Shown here piece by piece: positions 21,125 to 35,703 of a DNA stretch of 64,000 bases. Source of the stretch: Temnothorax longispinosus (Eukaryota; Arthropoda; Insecta; Hymenoptera; Formicidae); contig NC_092361.1 in NCBI RefSeq assembly GCF_030848805.1, positions 13,629,444 through 13,693,443 of the forward strand, in the 5' to 3' direction. Every line of letters starts with the position of its first letter. The first letter of the stretch is position 1. Below the pieces are notes generated by a model that was not told the origin of the DNA, did no database searches, and saw only the letters and a list, made by a program, of their open reading frames with translations. A program made the translations under genes and the position numbers.

Positions 21125-24100
21125 TACATGATCTTTTTACGAGTCATTCGCTGGGAAGTGTGAATGTCGGATTGAAAAGATGAAAAAACTCCGTATAAAC
21201 TTCTTAATATAATTTCATATTTCGCCTATCAATCGTTACGTTCCCGTATGAAATATCGTGAAAAACATTCTATTCATTAAAAATAATAGTCGAATAGTTA
21301 TTGGGAATAGATATTTAACTGATTGAAGAATTCAACTCTCTCTCGCGGATAACAACGTTTTAAATGAAACTCGAGAGATGAACATCTTGAATGTGATTTA
21401 TTTATACTCAGAAACTTAACGAGACTAATTTGAAAGGGGGAGATTTCGAGCTTTATTTCTCTCCCGTAAATACTTGCAGTACTCCGTTTCGCGCGCGCGT
21501 TGCATCAATTGTAATTACGACCTAGTGAATTAATTTGCGTGGTGATCTGTTGTCTAATTGAATTTTATTTGAATCTACTTCTACTCCCGTTTGTTTATAT
21601 TTTTCGATGTTTGCGAAAAACACCGGAAACGTGTCCAATATTTACCTGTCCGGTGGAAATCAAACGACTCTCAAAACGGGATGCCTGCTATTTAATAATG
21701 CTGCTCAAAATGTTCTACAAATTGGTACTAACGAGGCATATATACGATGTCCTAATTATTGTTTTTGTTTTAAATTGGACATCAATCACGTGCTTGTTAT
21801 CCAAGCGTGCTAGCAGCTTTTATTTTGGGCGTAACAATAATGTGTTATTTCGCTGTCTGCTATTTGAGTTTCAATCATTTCATAATCATTTGGATCGCAG
21901 CGCGGAAAGATAAAATCCATTTTCGCATTAATATTCGAACAATATTAAATCGGCTCGATTCGATCACTGACTGCTATCATTATCATTTATTTCCCGAGAT
22001 ACTGAATTAATTGTCAAATGATATGTTTCTAATAATTATTCTGAAAATTGTAAAAGATATAATAAAAAGAGATATTTTGATACAATGATACAATAAGTTT
22101 AAAATAGAATTAGTTTATAAATCAATAAATATATAGGTAGTTATTTGTATATTTTATTATGTACATGTTAACAAAATATATAGCTCGGAATTATTTCTAT
22201 ATTATAATCAAATTACGGAAAAATAATGCGACATATTTGTATAATATTAACTCCGCCAAATTTCACTTTTATTAAAGCAATTGCGCTTTAACAGCTTGTT
22301 AACGAGGATAATTGTGTAATTTTAGAAATATTTTCTTTAGCTTTCAAAATTTATCATGAGATATATAGCTAACCTAATTTTTTTTTCTTTCTTCAAATTT
22401 TTAAATTTAAAATACTTATTAATATTTATTATTTTTATAAAATTACCGTAATTATCCAACAGGATGCAAAATGGTTATATAAGAGTAACGCAATGTAATT
22501 GTTTATGATTTCCATTATCATGTTCTGATTGCTCTATTGAAATAAGATTGGTCTAGAAGTGTAATGTGGTGGAACGAACGTTACGTTATTACAGGTGACG
22601 TAACTACAGATCTTTTTAGAAATCTCAATCGGTGTAGCCGTTTTCATACATATATTATTATCTATACAATGTATCAATTTCTAGACTGCTCTTTCTAGTC
22701 TACAAACTTTCTCCTCTGCATTTGCAATTAGTCACGTAATATAACGGCGACGTTATCGCAACGAAGCGCGATTTTCTGTGCATCACAACGCGCCTCTTTA
22801 ATACTCTATACGTATCATCATCATAAATGAAGAAAAATGCGGCGTACATTTATGAAAATTACGATATATACCGCGAGAGGAATATAGAATATCTCAGTTA
22901 CATTGCGAAATGTTGCACCCGTGCGGTTCGCGAAATACGAAGCTGGTTTTATTAAAATACTCTTTGCTTTTCCCTAGACTCAGGGAATTAGTTTTAATCA
23001 TCAGAGTATTACTTTCTCCAGTATTAGAAAAATCAGAATTTTCTTTGTTTCTTAAATAGAGTTGGTTGACTTCTTATCGCGACGGTTTACTTAAGTAATA
23101 TGAACTCTCCGAATAATAACGGTAAAGCTTGCACTTCGAATATACCATCAGTATTATACTTGCTGCAATTGTGAATGTCGCCGTAAAATCAATATTTCGA
23201 ACGATTTAACCGAAGAAACGCGATTGTTTCTAAAGATAGCATACATAAATCGTTGCATGCCTCGTCGCGCTATCAGCCGGTAATACGAACAAACGATTCA
23301 GTAAAGACTATATATAGTGCACTTATTAACGGAACAATTTTAATGCGCGATAGTTTTTAGATATTATCGAAATTTTTTCTTAGTATATAAACCGTTTAGT
23401 ACTGTCGCTTTTAAGCGACACATGAACGATAATGAGTGTTCGTGTCATTGGCTCTATAGTATGGAGCTTACGATTGATCCCATGCATACGTTTGTATCAA
23501 GATCGTATACATATCGGGAGAAGCCTTGGACTTGTACTACAGTAACGCTTAGACATCTTACTCAGTTTTGAACGACTTACTAACACACGTTGAAGGTCGT
23601 AATAAAAAGAATTTACGACTAAACAACGTGCGTCATTATCCTTGTTGTTTTCATGCGCTCTAGTATCTATATCAAGAGAGTGAAAAATACGAGAATGAAA
23701 TTCGAGAATTGAGACTTGGGAATATGCTTTTTATCTCTCTTTGTTTGTTTAAATTAAACGATTTATACGAGAATGTCGTTTTGTATGGAGATTGTATGAT
23801 GTTATAAAATTGAAAATAAAAAGATGTTTTTTCGTGGAAATTTTGCTATGATATCAATGATATGACTATCAATTATGTTAATCACGATGACAATTTTTTG
23901 TTGCACTTTAAGTTTTTGCAATATGATTATATAAAAAAGCTGTATACAAACATGAAATATCAATATTATGCATATTATTTAAATGGAAAGTAGCATATAA
24001 TGTCATTGTGTTTATTATTACACAAACACATTACAATACGAAATTAAAACAGCTTTTAATTTGCATACTAAATTGACTTCGAAAAATACTCTACATTAAT

Positions 24101-24900
24101 CCTAAAAAGTTATTTTAAAAAGCATCAGCACATATCACAAGATTACTTCGTTTAAACGGAGCTTGATTAAATCTTTGGATTTTACGTCTATTGAAATTAT
24201 AATAGTTACATCGTTAACGTGTTTGTGTTACGACATAATAACGATGACGATACATTGCCACTGTATGACAACTAATTATGATACAGCACGATTATTGCGT
24301 ATTATTGTGACTATTACGTATGATAATAATGTACGCGTTATACCATTGCGCGATGCGTTGGGCACAACGTTAGTACAATACAAATAATACGATATTATCA
24401 ATATGCAACATGTTTGCCAGCATTAGTTCTATTAATAACAATAGAGATTGATGTGAATCTGAAAATAAAGTATAAGTTGCAGCATGTTAGCGACTTTGAA
24501 TATATATTTTCTGATAAATAGTTTTACTACTTTGACTTACTTTGCAGCTTTAAATTTAAATCTCGAAGAACGTAGTCGTGTTATTTATGTTAAGCTGTTA
24601 ATACCTTATGCATATACTTGTACTCGTATATGCATGCTGGAGATTTAAAGTGCTTCTCTAGTTATAAATTTAAATATAGCTCTTTGTGCTTTGGTTATTA
24701 TGCTGCGGTTGAATCTTTAAGAGGATTCGTCGAATATATAGTTCATACATTTATTACTCGCATCTCATTATACATTAAACCGAACGATATTACAATTTTA
24801 TTAAATTATAAATTTTACGAAGTTATGCGAAGGATTAAATTTGGGTATAACTGCTTAAGCGTTAATAAGGCCAGGATAGCGTAGGATTTATCATAATTAC
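21125..24900. other. Non-coding, AT-rich DNA
   Basis: Long AT-rich stretches (22000-22450 and 23750-24150) alternate with mixed sequence. A perfect palindrome GTCGCTTTTAAGCGAC lies at 23404-23419. Open frames such as 21539-21913 are hydrophobic and motif-free. No gene was identified. Confidence 0.5.
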
Positions 24901-25380
24901 TCGTACATGCAAATTTTCTTCTCCTTTTTTTCTTGCTCATACAGCGGTTTAATCCGCAAAAGTAAAATACCCTGCGGGTAAAGACGACGACGACAACAAC
25001 GACAACGGCGAAGCTTTAAGCGACGACGTCGTGGACGAGGGATCGTAAATCCGCGTCGCGGAAGTTCGAGAACGAAGCGGAGCTGTACGAGGTGAACTCC
25101 GGAATGCCTTGGGGCAAAACGAAAAAGAGAACGTCGAGCTGGAGCGGGAACGAGAGTCGAAGATGCGCTGGTAATGGTGGCAGCGGCGGCGGTGAACCTG
25201 GAGGTGGCTGTGAAGGTGTGCATCATGGGTCGGTGCAACGCGCGGGGTCGGGGCAAATGGGAAGGGGGGGGCGAACTTGGGATGGTAAACACGGGAACCG
25301 TGCATCATCCGAGGATCGAACTTCTCTCTACGTCCCTAGAGGAGTCTAAGATCTCCACGCAAAGCGAAATTCAATAGGCC
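24901..25380 (+). other. Exon-like GC-rich island of uncertain status
   Basis: A pyrimidine-rich tract ending TTGCTCATACAG (about 24933-24950) resembles a strong 3' splice site. Downstream, one frame reads GKDDDDNNDNGEALSDDVV before a stop near 25050. Another frame is open from about 25020 to 25377 and is Gly-, Ser- and Arg-rich. Both the acceptor reading frames and the acidic stretch are limited by early stops, so a single consistent exon cannot be drawn. It may be a terminal exon plus 3' UTR, or GC-rich non-coding DNA. No protein family was recognised. Confidence 0.2.
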
Positions 25381-28300
25381 GTTCCCTTTTAAGAAATATA
25401 TGCATTTCGATGCCGACCCGCGGCTTTGACGCGGAAAGGGTGTGAATTTTGCAGTCCCTTTCTGCGTCACACGCAAGAATAACGAAATCGCCGGCGCTAC
25501 GAAATTTCGGTATCGGCTGAAATTGAATTTTCTTCTCGCGTCAAGAAATGTGGCAGCGATATCCGATGCAGGCAGAATATATATACGCGATGTTGGTAAA
25601 ATCCTTTGGCTTCGAATAAACATTATTTATACAAAACCATCAGTAATTACATAGTGCATTAATGCGCAAATTCCACCACTTTGCATTAATTAACGCGACT
25701 GTCTATTAAGTCACTGTATGTATTAAATAAGCTTGAAACGCGTTTACCTGGTAACGGGCGTTTATGGCGCCGCGGCCGCTTCGAACATTTCAATAGACTC
25801 AGTCAAATTGAGTTGATTGAAGTCGAATAGCTCGTTATTGTTGGCAGTGCGGGTAAGCAATTCTGTCGCGCGCATAAATTACTATGGCTCATGAATACGC
25901 ACGTTCTTGTTTCCCCGGATATGTGGCGAAGAATTAATTTCTCGACATCTGATGTAACATTTACGCGTTATATTGTTTGTGGAGAACGGGCTCAAAATCC
26001 TAATACAGCAACTTCAACCTGTCTCTTGAGCCGCGCATACGTGAATTTAATTACCATAAATCGTAGCTTACCGGTTTGCAGTGCGGAGCAGGCATTCCGT
26101 TTTACAGTGCCATCATTAGTGCAAATATCGTAGCTAACGTCCCTATCCTCTGCAAGTCGGTACACACGACAGATGTTAACACCGAATTAACACGTACAAC
26201 GTACGACTACACGGCACCGTGGCAAGTTAACAGCGTTACCGGCACGTCGATATGATCGCAATTTCAGCTTACAACCATAATTATCGCGTACTGTACCAGC
26301 CATATGCCTGAGTGGGCTCTACTAAAACGTACTTTGCCGACCATTAACATTAACTGCAAGAGATGCGGCATCTCATTAGACGACAATACTTAGCCGCACA
26401 AGTATCAGAAATACTTTTTTGGGGCAAAGTATTTTTATCGGTCGTTTGGATGTAGTAATTAAACTTTCGTATAATGTTCAAAGATATATTTGCAGAGTGT
26501 TTATGAAAATGTTTATGAAAACGTTTGGTGGATTTTTAAAAAAATATTTCCTGTTATATAATTCACAACCGGTTGTTCAATATGTAATTCGTGTTATATT
26601 AAGGATTTAATCGTCATTTATTTTACTCATATAGCAACAAAATTAAATATAATATAGAAAGTAAACAAGGACCTGGTGCATTAACGAAAAGACCACATAT
26701 TGCGATATTTACAATGTTAATTATAGATACAAACAACAAATAAAATTAGAATTTAGGAATTTTGAACGGAAATTATGGAGGGGAAATAGATTTATTGATA
26801 TAGAAACTGTAAATTAACGTCTAGCAAATAACAAACAACAAATATTACAATGTCCTCTAATCACAACCGGAATGTAATTACACGGGTTAATAGCGTCGTT
26901 TATTATTAAAACGAACAGGAAAGAATTGCTGTATTACTAATCCACGTATATATAATATTAATCAGTAATATTAATCGCTATGCAAATATTGTAGTTCTGG
27001 TAAATTTAATAACGACATCGATAACCCGGCTCCTGCGTGTGCTCTTCCGTGTTTGTATAAGTACTTCCGTAAGCGGATACAGAGTCGTAATTAGACGTGC
27101 TGTACTCGTCGAGAGAAGCACTCGAAAAGTAAACGAGGAACGAGTGAGCAATAATCCAACAAAGACGGGCGTGCACACCCACACGAAGAGCACGCGTGCA
27201 TAACAAGGGGCAACACGTGTGTATTCACGTTCTCTCGTCAAATACCGTTCGTCCACTTTTCCTTAGATCTAATCGTGCGCAAAAATAAAGAATATTGTTC
27301 GATTTCCGCGAACAGCGATTGAAAAACTGCAAAGGTATTTAGGCCAGTTCTTGCAGCTGTTTTTCTCTTTTCCAAATTGTGTAAAATTTCATTTGAGATA
27401 CGTTTACGTTGTGTCATGTCTTTCCGCGCTGTTATTTCTTAGGAAATTTCAATTTTAATTATAATTTCAAACGACTCGTAACTGAGACGCATTTATTACT
27501 GCGCTTTACGTCGCGCGTTTGTTCTTGAATGTCCCGCTATGACGTACAACGCCGGCGGCAGCTAATTAATAATCAGCGTAGCAGTTCAGAACATGATACG
27601 TCATACTTACTCTCTTCTAGAATTTTAACGCAAGAATAAGTTGTTCATTTTTACCGTACTAGGAGGATCACGAAACTGACATTTAGAACAAATGGGCGAT
27701 GGAGTAACTAACGGTCTACTCTGATAATGTAATTTATTTTATACTTTTATGCATAATAACAAAAATACCATATCCAGTTTCCAACGCGATTTCAACGCGT
27801 TAATACTCATTATTATATTTGAGGTTTACGTTTACATCCTGGGCTTAAAATAATAACCGCGACGCGGTCGTTTGATCTCAAATGGAGTACGTGCAAAACG
27901 ACGGCATATGGTACGGAATTATATATACGTCACTTTTCTGCATTCTTTCACGAGCCACGTTCGCATAAACTTCGATGCGCTCACAAAATCCCGTGGGCGG
28001 CGAGCGAAAACGAGCGACAGGACGAATTATGACGACACGTTAAATATCGCGCGATACGGACGGCAGTCGTAAAGAGGCGTTACCATGCCGTCGATATGCG
28101 TATGCATCTATCTATCCTCGGCGCGCATCTCGGTTGTCCGTCCGTCTATCGCTGGCTGTGCAACAGCGTTGAAATGACAGCAACACCGTCGATAGATCCG
28201 CTCTCCGGTTGTGGTCGCGACGGGTAAAAATACGCCAGCCAGATATTCTGCGGTAACTACAAATGCACCGAAATTGCAACAGTAAAACCCGAAAACTGTC

Positions 28301-31300
28301 TCTGCTGTGAAACGACAAGTGGGATAATCGCTTGCTTGATCCAAGAAATCCTGTAGCTCATTGCATAGAATGATAAAATGCATCCAATTTAAATTAGCAG
28401 TTGCATGGATCTCTTGATTTTCTCAGTATTAAAATTCTGTCAAATTTTATGCGTCTCTAAAACAGATATTTTAATTATTAAATATTTCATAAATTTTTAT
28501 TTATATTTTGTAAAACATATAGCTATTAGCTTTTGATTATTCGATGTATAATTAAATTCCAGATTTAGAAAATTGATCAAGATAAGAAATTAAAGTGCAA
28601 ATAGGATTTTATAAGTGCAAATAGGCCTCTCTACGTATTAAATAATAAATATTAATGTAAATAATTACTATTTATTTGTACGCTTCTAGGATATTACGTA
28701 GAATATAGAGAAAATATTTTCTTATCGCAGAGCGCCTACGCACAGTTATTGGCTTCCGTTTTTCCAAGACTTTATCTTTCATCGCAGTATCTCGGGTCTT
28801 CTCTTATCCCGCGTAATTTTTCATAATTATAATCGATATTTTTCTATCCAACGCCATGGAAACACAGCGAAAAATAGTATTTTTCTTACGTAACACTATC
28901 CTCGAAGAAATAAAGAGCCTGTTAGACACGTATAACGTTTCTTTTTTTTTTAATCCGGAAATTTGGAGAGACAGAGAGAGAGAGAGAGAGAGAGGGGGGC
29001 AGAAATAGCGGAGAGTACTAGTTTTACACAAAACGATCGTAAAAAGACCTATATAATGCGCGCGCGGTACGAAAAAAAACTCCCATACGCTTCGTCAGCC
29101 AGATAATTGCTTTTTAAGTTGGGTAATATGCAGAGGACATGCTTTGTCCGCAGCTTTTAAACCACTACCGAGCTATGACGATATCTCTCTCGTTGCATTA
29201 TGCGTCGGAATTCTATCTCCGCCATTAATACGCCACTTCGATTCTCTCTATACGACGTCAAACAATCTTGCCAGCCAGTCGTTAAGTTTAGCGTCTTCAC
29301 GTTCTGAAACAGTTATTTAATTATTGCGGAATTTTGCGCTATTTATATTTTTTGATTTACGACTCTATTCTCGATTTTCGGGTTGACATGATTTAAAGAA
29401 TACTAAACATAGCAATGCTGTATAAGATATCGACATTTCTATTTCAACACATTGAAACACTTCTTATTTGATCTAAAACAAATTCTCAATCTCGATTATT
29501 TGCGCTTTGATTTGACAATCTCAGACACTTTGACAATTCTTTAGAAATTTTTGGTTAAAATGAACAGAATTGATTCTCTTGTTAATATCGTTATTTAAGT
29601 TATATAGTAATCGATTTCTTTATTAATATAAATCTTTACTTTTCTTTCTAACTTAAATTATACGGAGAATTTTGCCTCGCTTTCGTCTCGTTTTAATATA
29701 TGTAGTTCTTCTCATGTTACTTTAATGGATTGCACGTATCTCCTTGACACTCGAAAGCCTTTCGTATAATCGCGTTGCTCTTGAGAATGAGCAGTATGTA
29801 AATTCCTAGCTAATTTCCTCGCCCGTCTACGGCGACACGTTCATTTCTTACAGCACGTGGCTTGTAATTATCAAGCAGGATATTTGATTTCCTTTACGCA
29901 AGCAAAGAGAGACGCACTCGCGTGCCCATTTCCAGCATCTTCTCAAAATGTTCTACAGTTCTATATATACGGTTTGCGCATATCGATGTACGTCAGAATA
30001 CTGCAATTTCGAACTATGATATTTCCAGCGCACGCGATTAAAAATGTCTGCCGTTCTTATTTCACGTGCGCGTCTAATTTCGTTGTAATACACGAAATAT
30101 GCAAGATGATTTTATTATGCTACAATACACGACGTGTTTCTCCTGCCTACACGTAAAACGTCTGCATGTATATTTTTGGCCGGAACAGAAGCGCGAAATT
30201 AAATTCGAGGAATATTATGATACGTGTCTAAACACGCAAATATCTCGCGTCTTTCATCGCATCGGGCTTCATCGAAATGCGTTGCCAGTTCATCAATTCG
30301 GTACCGCGCATTTCGCGGCGCGTCGATTTTAATTTGCGTATTGAACGAGATCATTCGTCAAGGATGACACATAAATAATGAATTGGGCAGACTGTATGAC
30401 TTATATTATATTTTGCGAAAGTTCCGTTCGCGCATATAGGCGCGAACCAAAAACCGTCTCTGCTTATGGCGAGAGTCGCAGAGAGACATCGGTCTGATGG
30501 TTGGGTCATATTATATCGCGATATCATAGCGCATATGCAACCGGAGCAACAGGGGGGCGTGTGAACGTACGCGGGATGACTGCAGTGTGTGCGTACGCGT
30601 TTCTCGGATTTAATTTCGCGCTTCTATTCCGGCTAAAAATACATACGTACATACATGCGGATCGTTTCACGTGTGTAGGGCAGGAGAAACACGTTGTGCG
30701 TGTATACGTGCAACGAATTGCGCCGGAAAGCGAGAGACCGGTCAGCCGGCGAGCGCAATAGGCGTTATTTCCGGCCGTTGTTTTTTTGTGTTCGCCGCCG
30801 AATACAGCCGGTAAGAAAAAAAAAGGTATAACACCTCTATGTACGATAGATTATAATCCAAGGATCACGCAGCACAACGTGACATATTGCGACCGGCGCG
30901 GCGAAAAAAAAATTTCGGTTATCAGTCGTTTCGGAAACCGAACTTTGCGTAATTTTACGATATTGATTGTATTCACCGTGTATTGCTAATTTCTTTATTA
31001 ACGCTTTGAAACTCAATGGAGCGGCAACATATCCATGATTAATATATCTATATACGCATGGCCATTGGATGCCGCTTTTTACCTTGAAATTCTTGCAGGA
31101 ACCGAACAATGGCAGTTGGCCCGCGTGCATTAACACGTGATGCTATATAGGGTTTTTCATGGATCATAAAACACCTCATAAACTTGGAATCGCTTTATTG
31201 ATAATATCATATATCGAGATGATAGGATCGAAAAATAAGGATCTATAACTTTCTGAGGAAGAAAAAATCGATCCTTTATTACTCGGTTTCAACGTTTAAC

Positions 31301-34030
31301 GTGAAGTAGATTATTAATTTTCATGAAATTCACTGTTATATGTCTTAATTCTGGTTGGTATTGTATATTTTAATGTAAAAACTTACATCTAAAAAGTTAT
31401 ATCGGAAAGGGAATTATATTTTTCTTTTATTTTTTTAGCGAAGAAAGTGATAAATTTCGCGCGTGCCTTATCTTCGAGAAATATGTCTCACTTGGGAGAT
31501 TTCTATACTTACGAAACACTCTCTTGGGAGATTCCCGTTTTCGCAGTGCTTTGTTTCACGACGAACTAAAAAGAAGCGCACCAATCATGCCGCAAGAAAC
31601 TTTGGGAAGTGACACTTCCCGATCAATGCTGTTTTTTCGCCCATCCAACATATGATAAAACATTCATAAACAAGATTGGCCATTTTTATCGTTTTTTATC
31701 TAGTTTACCTGTTTTCTATACTCGATATTTATTATATTTATGTAGCATAATTTCAAGTTTGTGTATACACCGAGGTGTACCAGATCGATTTCTCATTTCA
31801 CATCGATGTTTAAAAACTTTCTTTTGCCACATGGGAGCCGTCCCTCATTAACTATTGATAGCAATCTCGTCGAAACTTTTCACTCCAAAAAAGATAGAAT
31901 TGAAGGAAGGAATGGAATTGATTACACGGAACACATTTTGTAAATTAAAACCTCATCAAGTTGCATTCGGGTACTTATAAATACGTTCGTCGTGGATGGG
32001 TCGGTATGTGTGCGCATGCATGTGCATGGCGGAATATTCTAGGTAGCTTGAATGAAATTGGATCCGCCCGGGCGAACGAAGAGAAGGAAGCTTCGCCAAG
32101 ATTCTTCGGCAGGGGCGAGGAAGAAAGATGGTTTCGTTCGAACGAATAATCAGGAAGAACCTGCGGTAATCATTTCGTGCCAATCGAGTAGTTTCCTCGT
32201 GCAATCTCGGCCCCGGTGCACCTACGTGGCTTCTCCCTCTAAATCTGCGCACGTGATGCATCCGACTAACGACCCTCTCGGGGAGCCAAAACGTGTCTCA
32301 CGAATTAAGCACCCGACACTGGGTAAATCGAGAAGGAGAACCCCGTAGGAATTATTTCTGTGCGATAAACGAATCGACTCCGCGCGCAGCGCGGAATTTG
32401 CGAGGAAAGTTGCCTCGGTGCGTAAGACGAAAATATATTACACGGGATTGAACGTGCTTGGAAGAATTCAGTATGGATGTTGTCATATATCTACATAGAA
32501 ACGAAGTAACTACAGCTATAAACTTTATTTACTGTCTTTGTTTAGCAAGATAAATAACTTTGAGGTTGTCTAAAGAACATAAAATAAATAGCTGAATACA
32601 TTTTGTGATATCATGTGTGGGAGATTTAGAAAGATATTATCCTGGCTTTTTTTATAGCATCTTTATAGCGTCTAATGTTAGATACCTTTATAACATCTAA
32701 ATTTATGGTCATATAATCAAATAGCAAAAGATGAGATCAGAAAAAAATATTTTTTACAAATATTTGCAAATGTTTATTCATTACATTTATATTAATCACT
32801 TTTGTCACGTTATATGAATGCCTTGTGCATTAAAAATTATTAGCCCAATAGATAACACTGAAGAAACTATTGTTTATTTTATTTTCTTCTCTAGCACGTA
32901 AACACGTAACAGTTCTATCTTCACGCGTTGCGCTCGCGTCAAGCATTCGTTTTGCCGAGCGCCAAGTTTCATTCCGAACGAACTATCCCATCATTACACG
33001 TCAGCGAGTCAAAGAACGGAGGATCTCGATTGAAGGGACGGGGAAATAGAAAAGCGGGGAAGGTATTGCCAAAGTTCGACGGGCTACCCCGTCCACCCAT
33101 TAGCGTGTCAGTCATTCCGGCCGTGTAATTAAATTCCGTGCGCCAATGTCGCCGTACGGATCCCCGCCCTTCGGCGAACAAGTCTTTTTTGAAGCTGCCG
33201 CATCTATTCCCTCCCCCTCCCCTCTCTCTTTCTCTCTCTTCTTCTCCGCTTGATTCCTCGAAATCAGCTTGGCGCGTTCTGTGGATGGTATCAATATTTT
33301 CCCTGGGAAAAATGTCAGGTCAGCTCCCGGGAGACGCGGGGAGATGGGACGCGCCGGGTTGCGCGGAGGGTGATATTCTTCCGGAGGGTCTCCTTGACAT
33401 CGATTCTATCCATTTCCACGTTTTCCCGCATTTCTTACCGCTCTGCAGTCTCATTTTCAATTTATCCCTGGCGCCTTTTATCGCATTTTTCGTTACTCCT
33501 ACCCCCGTATCCAGAGAGTCCGGCGACGAATGGGCTCGCGCGAATACAACAGATAAAACGAAAGTTTATATCGCCGCGGGGCCGCTCGTTTAAGGTGGGA
33601 GACCGGGGGGGAGGACTGATTAATGGACTTCTTGCTGAAGGCGGATGTATACCGATGAAAAAAAAATTTAGTCGGGAGGAGGCTAGTGGCACGAGAGAAA
33701 GCTGCACTGCTATACTATGGCTGTACTATGGTCGATTTAATTGAAGTTGTTAGGCGCCGTAATCATCTAGGTGCTGTCGTTTAATTGTTCCGAGATGACT
33801 CGCGCGATCATCTCTTCTGAAATTATTAACTCGTAGGATTGACGTCTATTTGCATAATTTTGAAATAATTGCAGATAAAAAGATTTAAAAAATGATATCT
33901 TAATTCCAATCTATTAAACCGTTATTTACTGCTTTAAACATAAATTAATGCATGGTTAATGAACCTGTGAATATATGTATAGCACCAATATCATTACGTT
34001 ATATTCATATCCATTCTTTCTAATTTTTTC
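25381..34030. other. Non-coding DNA, no gene recognised
   Basis: Mixed composition with no recognised exon, RNA gene or transposon end pair. A (GA)n run occurs at 28973-28994. A pyrimidine tract plus AG at 33200-33267 is followed by 51 bp that ends in CAG|GTCAGC (33318), a possible tiny exon, but the encoded peptide matches nothing I know. GC-rich 32930-33740 is open in many frames, as composition predicts. Confidence 0.45.
28973..28994. repeat. (AG)n microsatellite
   Basis: An AG run followed by a short G tract. On the opposite strand it gives a Ser-Leu repeat, which is an artefact. Confidence 0.95.
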
Positions 34031-35703
34031 TTTCTATGATTGTTACAGAGCGATATCATGGGATTTTCCAACGTTGCACGAAAAGGGTTGCCGACGCAAA
34101 GAAATAAACTCCGAAAATTGTTTCGCGTAAGAAACACTGCGCCTGTACATCGTTCCTAATTGACAGATAGAGGGAAGGAGCCGGGCGGCGGGGGTAACTA
34201 GAAGCGGGAATGAGAAGAGGGTCGGGCGGAAGACACGAAGCAGCGTTCGAAATTTACGAGTGAGTCGGTTTGCTTGCACGTCGTGGGGTCCAAGATGGTG
34301 TCTAGGGGCGGTCGTGCGCCGTAACAAATGGTTCAGCCGTGAACCCGCTCGCCGTGCAACGACACCGGAAACGGGCGGCAGCTATCCGGCGAACGAGCGA
34401 GCGACCGAGCGAGTGAACGAACAGGAAGATCCGCAAGAATTCGCGAGGACACGAATGTGAAGCTTGCCCCCGGTCCATCTCTCGCGTGGCGAATTGTTCC
34501 GAGACACGAAAGCCGAACGGCGGGGTCGCGCCTCGTTTACAACGAAATTGCCCGGAGACAAGATGATTCCGAAATGTCGACAATGAAACGGCGTGCGTTT
34601 CGCGACGATCATCCCGTGAGAGAACGCGTCGCGATTTCCTTAATACGCGTTCGCAGAACCTAGAGATGACGAGGTGTCGCGCGTCTCGACATTGAGATCT
34701 CAATAACGGTTGTTGGACCCATGGTAACCTGGCCAGATGGGTTAAAGAATCGCGACTCGCGATCGACAGCGCGGTCTCGTGCCGTTTGCGAAATGGCGAT
34801 CATACCGCGAAAGTGCAACAAGTGGTGTCCAGATCCTCAATGCTGAGACATCATCGATGTTACTCGACAGACGGACGAGGGGATTTGATCCGGGGCCTGA
34901 TCAGGTTCGCGACCGGTTGGATCGAGAGAGAGTCTCCAGGAGGACCGCCGCGCCGTCGTTGTTTCCTAGAAACGTACGCGACGCTAGTGGGATTAAGCGC
35001 GTCTGATGAACTTTGAATCCGTTTCGCCCGTCTCAAGTACGATTGTCTCGAAATTTCTTCGTCAGGGGATTCCCTTTGCCGGTTTAAATAGATACACCTC
35101 CGCTGTGGGGGAAAACGTTCGACCAACGCATCGAGAGTCGAGAGGTCCCGGTCTGATGCTGTTAACCTCGTCAAAGGATATCTCATCGATCGTGGGATTG
35201 AAACGACGAGTAGCCCCAAGCTGGGATTTTAACTTGGTTCCAACCGCTGGCTTTCCTCAAATTCGAGTACTTGGATCTACCGATATCACTTTCACGTCAG
35301 GAAGCTATATAGAAGTTAAAGGAAACCTTTATTTATACGCCAATTTGCCCGGAATGAGAGAAAGACTAGTGTTATAAATTAATATATAAAATAATATTAA
35401 TAAATTAATGTTTGTTGAAACGATTCGATGTTGCACGGTAATGCCCGAAGAAAGACTGCAAACGCGAGTCCATGGCGACGAAGGTGCTCCGTGCTGTGCA
35501 GACGCAAGAAACGCTCGCTGGGGATCATCGGCAATTCTTGGAGCTGCTACCTGACCTCTCGCCGGCAGATCCGTTGACTAACGTAGCAGCACCGTTTGCA
35601 CGCCGCGGGCAGACACGTCCCGCGACTTGCTCAAGGACGGAGACTTTGCGATAATCCACGTTGAGGCGTTGTCGCATCCGCAGAGACGTCGTCGAATGAG
35701 ACG
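34031..35703 (+). promoter_or_regulatory. Probable promoter / 5' UTR of the gene starting at 35704
   Basis: This stretch is GC- and CpG-richer than its surroundings and lies directly upstream of the coding exon. A pyrimidine tract ending GATTGTTACAG at about 34048 could be the 3' splice site of a 5' UTR exon. If 35472 onwards is transcribed, it contains an upstream open frame of 60 codons (35472-35654, ATGGCGACG start). An in-frame stop (TGA at 35662-35664) lies just before the main ATG. No TATA box or defined start site could be assigned. Role inferred from position. Confidence 0.3.

Noticed and set aside
33138..33744. Two overlapping + frames of 151 and 164 codons
   Set aside because: They overlap each other in a GC-rich patch and neither shows a family motif. 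The possible 51-bp exon inside is only a splice-consensus match.
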